NCBI RefSeq assembly: GCF_044762665.1
Contig: NZ_JBIWES010000011.1
Location: 1 to 64,000 of the forward strand
Origin: Peribacillus frigoritolerans_B
GTDB taxonomy: Bacteria; Bacillota; Bacilli; Bacillales; DSM-1321
Direction: 5' to 3'
Length of the DNA stretch: 64,000 bases
Each line of letters begins with the position of its first letter. The stretch's first letter is position 1. Under the pieces are notes generated by a model, which worked only from the letters and a program-made list of their open reading frames with translations, did not search any database and was not told where the DNA came from. The translations under genes were made by a program, and so were the position numbers. Below are positions 1-7,375 of the stretch, piece after piece.

Positions 1-236
1 GTACATTATATGGTAAAATATGGAGTGATAACTGACTCCTTTATTTAACTATGCCTTCACGAAGCCTAACTGATCTGAACTCATTTCATTTACCCATAAG
101 TCTAATTAAAAGGGTTGTGAAATCCTGCGAATAAGTGAGCATTCGAGAGATATTCGCATCAAACTGAGGGAGTTCAAGAAGGAAATTATCGAGAAATATA
201 GAAACTAGTATTTACTACTTATGTGGGAGGATCTGT
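1..236. other. left-edge non-coding stretch with a possible gene tail
   Basis: No complete gene is visible. Positions 129-211 on the plus strand read as about 27 plausible codons ending in TAG (…KLREFKKEIIEKYRN). They follow a stop and have no ATG, so this may be the tail of a decayed gene. The GGGAGG at about 224-229 is the ribosome site of the next gene. Confidence 0.3.
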
Positions 237-812
237 ATGAAAAAGAAGATTTACATTGTCAGACATTGTGAAGCACAGGGGCAACCTTCGGAATCTCAAT
301 TAACAGAAAAAGGTTCGAAACAAGCGAAATATTTAGTTGATTTCTTCAGTAATGCAAAAATTGACCGAATAATATCGAGTCCCTTTTTGCGTGCTATTCA
401 ATCAGTAGAACCATTAAGTGAGAAAACAAATATTAAAATAGAGATTGATGAACGCCTCTCAGAACGAACACTAAGCACAACGGACTTACCTGATTGGTAT
501 GAAAAACTAAAAGCAACATTTAATGATATGGAATTAAAATTTGAAGGAGGAGAGTCAAGCCAAGAAGCGATGAATCGAATCGTAGATGTTGTAGAAGAAG
601 TCTTTAAAAGTGGGACTGAAAACACAGTAATCGTCAGTCACGGAAATATAATATCCTTACTTTTAAAGAATTATAATCGTGACTTTGATTTTGAGAGTTG
701 GGAAAACCTTAGTAATCCTGACGTTTTTCAAATAAACTGTATTAATAATGAAGTGATCTTGGAACGTATATGGGGTGAAGATAAAATGAATGGGTGTAGC
801 GTGATCCTCTAG
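237..812 (+). CDS. histidine phosphatase family protein
   Basis: 191 residues, the usual size for a small member of the histidine phosphatase (phosphoglycerate mutase-like) superfamily. The family passes phosphate through a histidine near the N-terminus. Here the start is IYIVRHCEAQ, with Arg9-His10 as the expected catalytic pair (the usual RHG is RHC). SSPFLRAIQS near residue 50 supplies the second arginine, and VSHGN near residue 134 the second histidine. The substrate cannot be deduced; such proteins act on sugar phosphates, nucleotides or other small molecules. A GGGAGG site 8 bases upstream supports the ATG. The gene lies in a patch of small accessory genes, so transfer is likely. Family call firm, function open. 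Confidence 0.85.
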   Translation: MKKKIYIVRHCEAQGQPSESQLTEKGSKQAKYLVDFFSNAKIDRIISSPFLRAIQSVEPLSEKTNIKIEIDERLSERTLSTTDLPDWYEKLKATFNDMELKFEGGESSQEAMNRIVDVVEEVFKSGTENTVIVSHGNIISLLLKNYNRDFDFESWENLSNPDVFQINCINNEVILERIWGEDKMNGCSVIL

Positions 813-851
813 TAAGTATCGCGCAAATAAGATACCCGAAGGGAAAGTCTT

Positions 852-1061
852 ATGCAAATTATTAGTGTTAGAGAACATCCAGAGTATAAAGAAAAAGCAA
901 TAAAATATTTTCAGTGCAAATGGGCAAACGAAAACAGTATGAAAGTATATGAGGCCTGTATTACACACAGCATAACAACGGATAGTCCATTTCCTATTTG
1001 GTATTTAATGGAGGATTCTGGTGAAGTTATTGGCTGCGCAGGTCTTATTAGCAATGACTAA
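852..1061 (+). pseudogene. C-terminally truncated GNAT acetyltransferase
   Basis: 69 codons starting MQIISVREHPEYK and ending …GEVIGCAGLISND. This matches the N-terminal beta strands of GNAT N-acetyltransferases, which normally run to about 150 residues. The acetyl-CoA binding motif (Q/R-x-x-G-x-G/A) is absent, so the product should be inactive. The reading frame stops at a TAA that lies inside the hairpin-like sequence CTAACGATGCGTTA (1058-1071). A rho-independent terminator follows. The precise stop inside this motif, seen again at 2490, suggests a recombination or deletion junction. This is a gene fragment rather than a short functional protein. Confidence 0.6.
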
Positions 1062-1083
1062 CGATGCGTTATTTTTTATATTA

Positions 1084-1108
1084 GGGGCTGATCATCAGCT
1101 CTTTTTTT
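1084..1108 (+). terminator. rho-independent terminator
   Basis: Stem GGGCTGA/TCAGCTC (one G-T pair) around a short loop, followed by seven T residues. It closes the truncated acetyltransferase unit. Confidence 0.7.
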
Positions 1109-1449
1109 ATGGAACTATCTGGGCAGGTTAGTTCCATAAGAAATGATATTTATATGTTAATAATACAAACAAGATATTGAAAAGATTAAAAGTAAAAGAA
1201 GAAAATTTAATATAGGGGTCTACACATTGCCATCAATTTAAAGTTTTGTAGTACCCCTAGAACGAAATTTTGGACTCGGGCTTATGGTAGGACTCCTATT
1301 AGAAGTTGTATTTTAGTAAGAATTAATTAAAATTGTAAATGAAAGGGATTTTATTGTGGATTTAAGGCGATGGTAGGTTGGTAAAGATAAAACCTCCATT
1401 AAAATAATAAATTTCATTCTAAAATCTTTTGACCAAAGGAGGAACTTAA
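1109..1449. other. intergenic region without a recognisable gene
   Basis: AT-rich, about 340 bases. I see no convincing reading frame on either strand. The 3' end carries the AAAGGAGG ribosome site of the small membrane protein that follows. Confidence 0.5.
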
Positions 1450-1632
1450 ATGTATCGAAAAATTATGATTTTTCTTTCCCTGTATTTTATAAGTGCTTTT
1501 ATTCTTTATTTTGTAATTGAGAAAACATCTTTTTTATTACCAGCAATCTTCCTTGGAGCATTAGCAGCACTAATCTTTTTAATAGGTTATCTTGCTTATT
1601 ATTATTACACAAAAAAACAACAAAACAATTAA
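1450..1632 (+). CDS. small two-helix membrane protein, unknown function
   Basis: 60 residues. Hydrophobic segments lie at about 7-24 and 29-52, separated by a short polar link (IEKTS), and the tail is polar and basic (YYYTKKQQNN). This predicts a two-span hairpin in the cytoplasmic membrane with both ends inside. A strong AAAGGAGG site 7 bases before the ATG argues that it is expressed. No family is recognised, and the neighbours are broken accessory genes that give no functional hint. Confidence 0.5.
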   Translation: MYRKIMIFLSLYFISAFILYFVIEKTSFLLPAIFLGALAALIFLIGYLAYYYYTKKQQNN

Positions 1633-1744
1633 TAAGAAAATAGTACATCATCCATCTAAATCTCACTTTATTTTACATAAAAGTAAGATTTTTTAGTTCT
1701 TTGATTTATACTATAATAGTATGTTAAAAACTAGGAGGCTATTT

Positions 1745-1976
1745 ATGTTTAAAAAAGTATATATGTCAATGATGACCCTTGTTATTGTAGGTGGTGTTTC
1801 TGCTTCTTTTGCTAATGCTGAGACCCCTGAACCAAAAAAATGACAAGATTGATGAAGCTAGAGAGTATATCCTAAAAAAGTAAGGAGGAAACTATAAATT
1901 TTCTTGAAGATTTACAAAAAGTAAATCCTACTTTAGAAAATGTAGAAAAGACAATTGATAATGTGTGCTTCCCGTA
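1745..1976 (+). pseudogene. frameshifted small secreted protein
   Basis: A 32-codon frame with a signal peptide (basic MFKKVYMS, hydrophobic core, ASFANAE cleavage-like site) stops after ETPEPKK at a run of seven A. Shifting frame there continues as NDKIDEAREYIL. A second shift near 1880 continues as KEETINFLEDLQKVN and onward for about 30 codons. Taken together this is a decayed gene for an exported helical protein of about 75 or more residues. TAGGAGG lies 7 bases upstream of the ATG. The 3' end runs into a repeated structured element (1966-2161), which may have truncated it. Family not recognised. Confidence 0.5.
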
Positions 1977-2161
1977 GTGCGACAGTCGGTGGTACACCGT
2001 GGTCGTCGGAGTCAGACTAACGGATGGGCTCAAAGGCACCATAGTTCATCGACCTTCCTCTCCCAGCCGTAGAATTAGTATTGACTGTTCTGAACCATTT
2101 TTATTCTCTGTGGTGAAGCGCTGATTTTTGCGCTTCATGGATGGCTAACGGGTGCGTTAGC
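1966..2161 (-). repeat. structured repeat, copy A (possible IS110-type non-coding end)
   Basis: Read on the minus strand, this stretch begins with a CTAACGCACCCGTTAGC hairpin. It continues through CACCACAGAGAAT and a GC-rich series of short inverted repeats, ending near GCACTACGGGAAGCAC. Its first ~120 bases match plus-strand 40942-41062 at roughly 85% over the best 75 bases (about 11 differences by eye). Neither copy encodes a transposase. The start resembles the non-coding ends of IS110-family elements, which encode a guide ('bridge') RNA, but that link is a guess from sequence style. Other explanations are a dispersed RNA element or a relic of another IS. Confidence 0.5.
2144..2161. repeat. 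GCTAAC-GGGTGC-GTTAGC hairpin
   Basis: Perfect 6-bp arms around a 6-base loop. Related copies lie at 1058-1071 (CTAACGATGCGTTA) and 2477-2493 (GCTAACGGGTGCCTTAC), and a degenerate one begins copy B near 40942. Each of the first two related copies overlaps the stop codon of a truncated gene. Confidence 0.6.
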
Positions 2162-2249
2162 TGAAGATCTGGACTATTGGTAATTATATATGCTTATGAT
2201 GCTGTTTAAGGAGTGAGATAAAATAATAAATTTATTAAGCTTTTCAAAA

Positions 2250-2438
2250 GTGAAGATATTAAAACTATCTGTTCATGCATTGTTAATAGGTGTTTTATTA
2301 ACTTTAGTTAGTTTAATTGTCAATGATGTTATTTCAATTATTTTGAATGAAAGAATTACCTTGAATTTAATTTTTATTCATTTAATTATGGTTTTTTGGG
2401 TTTTGTGGGCAATACAAAATACAAAATATCAGAAATGA
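2250..2438 (+). CDS. small two-helix membrane protein, unknown function
   Basis: 62 residues from a GTG. Two hydrophobic stretches (about 5-32 and 38-56) predict a two-span membrane protein with a short polar tail (QNTKYQK). The best ribosome site, AAGGAGTGAG at 2208-2217, is about 33 bases before this GTG. It is ideally placed for an in-frame ATA at 2223, so the native start may have been lost or may be non-standard. No family is recognised. It sits between a structured repeat and a truncated nucleotidyltransferase, so it may itself be a cassette remnant. Confidence 0.4.
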   Translation: MKILKLSVHALLIGVLLTLVSLIVNDVISIILNERITLNLIFIHLIMVFWVLWAIQNTKYQK

Positions 2439-2489
2439 TGAACTTGAGTTTAGTTAAATAAAGCATTTGTTATTCAGCTAACGGGTGCC

Positions 2490-2891
2490 TTACTTTCTCC
2501 AAGCTGTTGCACTCTCAAATACTGTTTCGGCATCTAGCGCTTCTCGGCCCATATTAGCAGCTTCTTTTACTCTCTCGTAAAAAGCTTCATATTCTTGTTC
2601 CTGATAGTCTATCGAAAACATCATGTTCAGGAACCCCATGATCTGGCATTTTCGGCTTCGCTTGATAATTAGCAACAATTTCTCCAAGGTGAGCATAATT
2701 CCTTCAGCAACGGAATCTATTGCTTCAGGAAAACTTTGACCAATCAGATGTTCTAATGGGGAACTTTTCGGCTGTTTTCCTTCAGGATCGTCAATTCTGC
2801 GCCACCATTTTAGTGCCTTTACAAGATTGACATAATGTTTAATAAATTGTACTTTGGAATGTGGACGTTGCTTGGTTAGTAATGTAAACAT
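2490..2891 (-). pseudogene. C-terminal fragment of a CD-NTase-like nucleotidyltransferase
   Basis: 133 codons. The segment YVNLVKALKWWRR followed by PLEHLIGQSFPEAIDSVAEG and a helical tail (EAANMGREALDAE … ATAWRK) resembles the helical C-terminal half of OAS1/CD-NTase-fold cyclases used in CBASS anti-phage systems. That is a recollection of family style, not a search result. The catalytic N-terminal half (GS and D-x-D motifs) is absent; nothing upstream on this strand supplies it. The frame ends at a TAA inside the GCTAACGGGTGCCTTAC motif. No effector, ubiquitin-like or TM effector gene is next to it. Treat it as a defence-gene relic. Confidence 0.45.
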
Positions 2892-2918
2892 TCACAGGGT
2901 ATAGACAGGGGGATAATT

Positions 2919-3380
2919 ATGAATGTTATTCAAACCTGGGATCATGAAGTAATCGCAAAATTAAATCGAAATGTTCACAATCTGCATGCAAAACTATATC
3001 CTAAGTATTTTAAGGAATATAATTATAATGCAATGAAAGAAACCTTCAAAAATTTGGTTAAAAATAACAGTTTTGTTTTTCTGGTTATAAAAGATCATGA
3101 AGTACCAATCGGTTACGCATGGATTGAAATTAAAAACTATCCAGAAAGTGCTTTTAAAAATTAGTATAAATCAGTATATGTGCATCAGCTTAATATCGTT
3201 GAAAGTCAAGCCCATAAAGGCTACGGTAAAAAACTAATGAATGAGGTCTATGAAATTGCTAAAAAGAATGATATAGATTTAATTGAACTGGATTATTGGT
3301 TTGAAAACATAGCAGCAAAAGAGTTTTATAAGAAACAAAATTTTAAAAAATATAGGGAGTTTGCATTTAAACAGTTGTAA
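2919..3380 (+). pseudogene. GNAT acetyltransferase interrupted by an in-frame TAG
   Basis: Two pieces in the same frame are separated by TAG at 3162-3164. The first runs MNVIQTWDHEVI … AWIEIKNYPESAFKN. The second runs YKSVYVHQLNIVESQAHKG, continues to YGKKLMNEVYEIAKK, and ends FKKYREFAFKQL. Joined, they form a normal ~153-residue GNAT, with the acetyl-CoA loop represented by HKGYGKKL and the closing NIAAKEFYKKQNF motif. A GGGG ribosome-site-like stretch precedes the ATG. A single nonsense change explains the break. A start inside the second piece (GTG 3180) would lack the substrate half. Confidence 0.75.
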
Positions 3381-3420
3381 ATCCTTTGTAAGATAATTCA
3401 AGAGGTTGAAGGAATTAATA

Positions 3421-3447
3421 AAAAAACCCCGATCCGGGGTTTTTTTA
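3421..3447. terminator. bidirectional terminator between GNAT relic and CotD-like gene
   Basis: AAAAAACCCC-GATC-CGGGGTTTTTTT. A-run before and T-run after allow it to work for both converging units. Confidence 0.85.
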
Positions 3448-3448
3448 A

Positions 3449-3751
3449 TTAATATCTTAACATTCTCCTCGAATAACTGGGGGGTTGAGGAACTCCACAA
3501 ACAAAGCTTTGGGAATAACACTCTTTCACGATACTTCGGGTATGCGGTATATATGTGTTGAAGTGTTTATTCACGGTAGTTGTATGTGTCGGGTGAAAAA
3601 CTGGAATCACAGTGTTAATGACATTGGTTTTAACATATTGCTTGGTCGGGGAGGTTTGAGATGGATTATATTGAGTATGCATTCTGTGAGGTGGGCAATA
3701 TTGTGGTGGATATTGACCGCCTTTTGGATGCCCCCAGGGCTTATTATACAT
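3449..3751 (-). CDS. CotD-family spore coat protein
   Basis: 100 residues, rich in His, Tyr, Pro, Gln and Cys, with a short-turn N-terminus (MYNKPWGHPKGGQYPPQYCP). The middle part (VIPVFHPTHTTTVNKHFN, then YIPHTRSIVKE) resembles the core of inner spore coat protein D, where HPTH and PHT patches recur. Such proteins are made late in the mother cell and packed into the inner coat. AGGAGG lies 6 bases before the ATG. A CATAAACTA sequence upstream on the minus strand resembles a sigma-K -10 box, but I see no well-placed -35. The exact paralogue is uncertain. Confidence 0.7.
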   Translation of the reverse strand: MYNKPWGHPKGGQYPPQYCPPHRMHTQYNPSQTSPTKQYVKTNVINTVIPVFHPTHTTTVNKHFNTYIPHTRSIVKECYSQSFVCGVPQPPSYSRRMLRY

Positions 3752-3887
3752 TTAAACACCTCCTGGATTTTTTTTGAAAGTCATTATTAGTTTATGATAA
3801 TAAATGATAAAGGGACTGGTATAAATGCCTTTATCAAATATCCTGGGCATATCAAAATTTTCGCTCATTAAAAAAATTGATTAAACA

Positions 3888-4808
3888 CTAATTTGAACGA
3901 ATTTGGGCAATCGCTTGACGAACAAATGAATTGTGTCTTTTCCGCCATTTATTTTCCTTGCTCTTTTCCAAGCCCCATTCAGGAAATGTAGATAACCGTA
4001 AGGCGGCAAATAATTGCCAGTAGGGTAAGTTTGTAAAATTCACCTCCGGCATCATGGATTTATATTGATTGGTGAAGTCATTCATCGCTTGCATCCCAAA
4101 ATGATATAAAATTTCGAGTTGACTATTGGCAAGGTCAGCCAAAGGGTCCCCTAAGCCTGAGTCTTCCCAATCAATTATGGAAACTAGTTTATCCTCTTTC
4201 CATAATATATTTCCTGGCCAATAATCGCCATGAAGGATCACTTCCTTATTCATGGAACGTAATGGCATGAAAGATTTTAGCAAATCTCTAATCAAGCTAA
4301 GATTTAATGTTTCGTCCAGGATTACCCTATCTTTATCATTTAACATCTCGATATATGTATTCCCTAATTTAGGCAGGAATGATAAAGCTAGTTTCGCACA
4401 ATCAACACGGTGGATTTTTGCTAGATTGATTGCCAATTGTAAGATATGATCATTAAGATTTGAGGGCGTGAATTCTGACTTACCCTCAATAAACTCGATA
4501 AGTAAGCATGGCTTGGAAAAAATCTCGCAGGATTGCTCGAAGTAATATGGCATTGGTACAGGCAAGCCGGCAGCTTTCAATATCATTAAGAGCTTGTGTT
4601 CATTTGCTGCAATATTTGGATTCCGTTTATAGTCATTATCACCATGCTGACGAACGATCATTTTTACGATCCGCCCTGACGATTGTAATATTTCCAGTCC
4701 TGTCACCTGTGCAGAAATTCCGCCTATTAATTCCCATGCACGAATTAGCTTGTTTCCTTGATCCAACTTTTTAACTAATTGTTCAAATTTTCCATATTCA
4801 TTTATCAT
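3888..4808 (-). CDS. aminoglycoside phosphotransferase-like kinase (APH family)
   Basis: 306 residues, typical of the APH/choline kinase fold. The catalytic loop is ILHGDYWPGNILW (His193, Asp195, Asn200). The metal-binding motif is IIDWEDSGLGDPLADLA (Asp213). The N-terminal lobe is recognisable by VKMIVRQHGDND. The family phosphorylates small hydroxylated substrates, including antibiotics. Nothing in the sequence says this one gives resistance, and many chromosomal homologues have unknown substrates. AAAGGAGAG precedes the ATG. It stands alone between convergent and divergent neighbours and ends the accessory patch. Confidence 0.85.
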   Translation of the reverse strand: MINEYGKFEQLVKKLDQGNKLIRAWELIGGISAQVTGLEILQSSGRIVKMIVRQHGDNDYKRNPNIAANEHKLLMILKAAGLPVPMPYYFEQSCEIFSKPCLLIEFIEGKSEFTPSNLNDHILQLAINLAKIHRVDCAKLALSFLPKLGNTYIEMLNDKDRVILDETLNLSLIRDLLKSFMPLRSMNKEVILHGDYWPGNILWKEDKLVSIIDWEDSGLGDPLADLANSQLEILYHFGMQAMNDFTNQYKSMMPEVNFTNLPYWQLFAALRLSTFPEWGLEKSKENKWRKRHNSFVRQAIAQIRSN

Positions 4809-4998
4809 ACGATCTCTCCTTTTAAAATCCCGTACAATGTTTAGGGTTTAAAGTTCACATTCCCTCCATAGGATAAGTGTACAGTTTTTCTATAGCTTTC
4901 GAAAAAAATTCAAAGAATCCATTCAGCATTTTTTATAAATGAAACCCCTAGCTTGTTACACACGTAAAGTAATCTAAACAAAGTGGGGTGTGCTGACA

Positions 4999-5775
4999 TT
5001 GAAAATAGAAAAATATAAAGTGGAAACACCAAAAGGGACGCTTCAATATAATATTAGTGGAAACGGCAAACCAAATATAGTTTTGATTAACGGTGGTTCT
5101 GGCCCGATAGAGGGTTGGATGAAAATACTGCCGGCAATTTCGGAGTCATCATCAGTATTTTCCTATAATCGTTTTGGTGTTGCTGGCAGTGATAAACCTA
5201 AGGAAAGCCAAGACGGGTTTAATATTGTTAACACTTTACGTGAAGTGTTAACAAGCGTGGGATTTGAACCTCCATTCTTATTGGTTGGACATTCGCTAGG
5301 CGGCCTATATGCTAATTTATATGCTCGCCTATACCCAAATGAAGTGGCGGGAATTGTTTTTTTAGAATCCAGTACCACGAAAGATAGCAGCCTTAATGAA
5401 TATCAAGGCAAGGCAGTAAAAACCATTAATAAGCTGTTCAAGCTGTTTGATTCCTTGTCTTCACATCAACAATTCAATGAAGTTAATTTTGTGGGAAAAA
5501 CTGTTGATCAAATCCATCAAACTGATACATTTCCCGAAATACCTGTATATGTCATTACTGGGGGACAAGAAAATCGAATGATGCCTGAGGAAGTTCGAAA
5601 AAAACGACTTGAGAATCAATTGGAATTACTTTCATTGACAAGAAACAGCAAACACATTGTCGCTGAAAAAAGTGGACATTTTCCGCAATTATCGGAACCG
5701 AATATAGTGATTGACTCAATCAAAGAATGTGCAGAAGCACTAAATAAAACAAACCTAAACCGATCCTTTTTGTAA
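4999..5775 (+). CDS. alpha/beta hydrolase
   Basis: 258 residues from TTG at 4999. A frame also opens at GTG 4990, but GTGGGGTG at 4983-4990 is well spaced for the TTG. LLVGHSLGGLYANLYA holds the nucleophile elbow (Ser99). INGGSGP near residue 32 forms the oxyanion region. SGHFPQL near the end carries the catalytic histidine, and the acid probably lies around the VYVITGG strand. No signal peptide is seen, so it is likely cytoplasmic. Substrate unknown; esterases, C-C hydrolases and peptidases share this fold. Confidence 0.8.
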   Translation: MKIEKYKVETPKGTLQYNISGNGKPNIVLINGGSGPIEGWMKILPAISESSSVFSYNRFGVAGSDKPKESQDGFNIVNTLREVLTSVGFEPPFLLVGHSLGGLYANLYARLYPNEVAGIVFLESSTTKDSSLNEYQGKAVKTINKLFKLFDSLSSHQQFNEVNFVGKTVDQIHQTDTFPEIPVYVITGGQENRMMPEEVRKKRLENQLELLSLTRNSKHIVAEKSGHFPQLSEPNIVIDSIKECAEALNKTNLNRSFL

Positions 5776-6085
5776 AAGTATTTTTGTTAAAGTTGACTTT
5801 TTTTAAATCTCTCTATCTCCTTCCATCCCTTTGTTTTAAAGATGGCTTATTCTCCCAAAAAACTCCTGATGTGAAAGTGAAAAAAAAGAAGAAGTCTTTT
5901 TCAAGAAATTCTCGCCCATTGTGCAACTGTCATCATATAATGCCATAACACCTTTAAGGGTGTATTTTTTTTTGGAACTGCAGCCAAGAAGTAGAATTCT
6001 ATATTATTTTGAAATTTCTTTATCCGATAGTTATGTGTACAAGCATTTGTTAATACGTAACATAAGATTAATAGAGGTGATAGAA
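5776..6085. other. intergenic region with a weak terminator-like hairpin
   Basis: No gene seen. ACACCTTTAAGGGTGT followed by a T-run near 5948-5973 could terminate the hydrolase transcript. The frame of the amidase is open further upstream, to 5921, but that part lacks coding character. Confidence 0.5.
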
Positions 6086-6775
6086 ATGGTAAAAGTATTT
6101 ATTGATCCCGGCCATGGCGGTACGGATCCAGGCTCGGTGGGGAATGGATTGAGAGAAAAGGATTTAACTTTATCCATTGCAACTCGAATCAAAGACATCT
6201 TATTAATAGAATATAATAACGTTTCTGTGAAAATGAGCAGGACCCAAGATACCTACCCCTCCTTAAACGATCGTACGAATGCAGCGAACGCGTGGGGAGC
6301 TGACTTTTATCTCTCCATCCACATTAATGCCGGCGGCGGAACCGGGTACGAGGATTACATTTATACGTCCACAAACCAGATAACGAAAACGTATCAAGAT
6401 CATATTCATTCAGAGGTCATGAAGCTTATCAACATCCAGGACAGGGGACAAAAAACAGGAGATTTACATGTACTCCGTGAAACGGACATGCCTGCACTCC
6501 TGACTGAAAATGGATTTATCGATAATGTCAATGACGCAGCCAAATTGAAAACGTCATCCTTTATCGAATCACTGGCTCGCGGACATGTAAACGGTTTAGT
6601 TAAATGCTTCAATCTTACAAAAAAAAGTACAGCTGTATACCACACTGTCGTTAGTGGGGATACAGTATATTCCTTAAGCATTGCTTATGGCAGTACGGTT
6701 CAGCAAATTAAAGATTGGAACGGTCTTGACAGTCAGTACACCATAACAGTAAACCAGAAATTGCGGGTGAAATGA
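6086..6775 (+). CDS. N-acetylmuramoyl-L-alanine amidase (Amidase_3) with C-terminal LysM
   Basis: 229 residues from ATG 6086, which has GAGGTGA 7 bases upstream and begins directly with the domain. Residues 1-175 are an Amidase_3 catalytic domain: FIDPGHGGTDPG (His10 as zinc ligand), the glutamate in GLREKDLTL, SIHINAGGG (second His), and LTENGFIDN (catalytic Glu). Residues about 184-229 form one LysM module (YHTVVSGDTVYSLSIAYG), which binds peptidoglycan. The enzyme cuts the bond between MurNAc and L-Ala. There is no signal peptide, as in CwlC-type mother-cell lysis enzymes and phage lysins. Either role is possible. Confidence 0.9.
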   Translation: MVKVFIDPGHGGTDPGSVGNGLREKDLTLSIATRIKDILLIEYNNVSVKMSRTQDTYPSLNDRTNAANAWGADFYLSIHINAGGGTGYEDYIYTSTNQITKTYQDHIHSEVMKLINIQDRGQKTGDLHVLRETDMPALLTENGFIDNVNDAAKLKTSSFIESLARGHVNGLVKCFNLTKKSTAVYHTVVSGDTVYSLSIAYGSTVQQIKDWNGLDSQYTITVNQKLRVK

Positions 6776-6832
6776 ATAATTAATAATTGACTGGTTAAAT
6801 TATTTATAACTTCCAGAAGCAAACCACGCAGT

Positions 6833-6864
6833 AGGCCCTTCTCAAAAAGAGAGGGGCTTTTTTG
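6833..6864 (+). terminator. rho-independent terminator after the amidase
   Basis: AGGCCCTTCTC-AAAAA-GAGAGGGGCT (one G-T pair) followed by a T-run. Confidence 0.85.
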
Positions 6865-7046
6865 GTTCAGGAATATGCATGTAATGAAATAACCATATAC
6901 ATTCTGCCATCCTGATTCGGTCCATTACTTCGATAATAGCGGTAGAAGTGTAAGGGGCAAATAATTTACACAGATGGCAAAAGAGGACTTGTGCAAATGG
7001 GAGTCACTTTCTGTGAGTATATATAATCGCAGTTTTCAGGAAACAA

Positions 7047-7242
7047 GCCTCTGACGGGATTCGAACCCGCACTCCTTTCGTAAGCATAGGCTAGGGGAGA
7101 ACACGCTTCCCTACGGATTTTCACCGGCAGGAATTTCACCTGCCTCAGCGTAATTGCTTTTCGGTGCTTCTGAAACCCTTACCTTGCGACCCCTGTGGCT
7201 ACAATGTTTTCCGGCGCTCTTCCCTTCTAGAGCTACAGAGGC
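7047..7242 (-). ncRNA. tRNA-like structured RNA with a ~145-nt insertion in place of the anticodon arm
   Basis: Read on the minus strand, the ends form a tRNA frame. A perfect 7-bp acceptor stem (GCCTCTG/CAGAGGC) closes the molecule. After a two-base link comes a D-arm (GCTC…GAGC, or 5 bp with T/A) with GGG in its loop. A T-arm (GCGGG-TTCGAAT-CCCGT) abuts the 3' acceptor strand. Between D- and T-arms, where an anticodon arm of about 17 nt should be, lie ~145 nt with their own helices: GGCAGG/CCTGCC, enclosed by ACGCT/AGCGT, and AGGGG/CCCCT. No CCA is encoded. A good promoter lies just upstream. It cannot be an ordinary tRNA. Its role is unknown. Confidence 0.6.
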
Positions 7243-7257
7243 AAATGCTTATCATCA

Positions 7258-7286
7258 ATTATAAGATTCTTATATGAGGTTGTGAA
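7258..7286 (-). promoter_or_regulatory. sigma-A-type promoter of the tRNA-like RNA
   Basis: On the minus strand: -35 TTCACA (7281-7286), a 17-base spacer, and a perfect -10 TATAAT (7258-7263). Transcription should start near 7250, about 8 nt before the acceptor stem. Confidence 0.65.
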
Positions 7287-7375
7287 CCGAATATTAAAAA
7301 TTAAGATAATTTTAATGCCCAATATAAACAATTTTATTCTTTTGCATGAAAGGAAAATATACTGATAGTTTCCAA

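Noticed and set aside
5921..6085. 55-codon N-terminal extension of the LysM amidase
   Set aside because: The ATG at 6086 has the ribosome site and starts exactly at the domain; the extension crosses a terminator-like hairpin.
7047..7242. Cobalamin riboswitch (because of GGTGAAATTCC in the minus strand)
   Set aside because: The rest of the aptamer consensus (AAAGGGAA before and CCCGCCACTG after) is missing. The tRNA-like ends and the absence of a B12 gene nearby fit better with a separate RNA.
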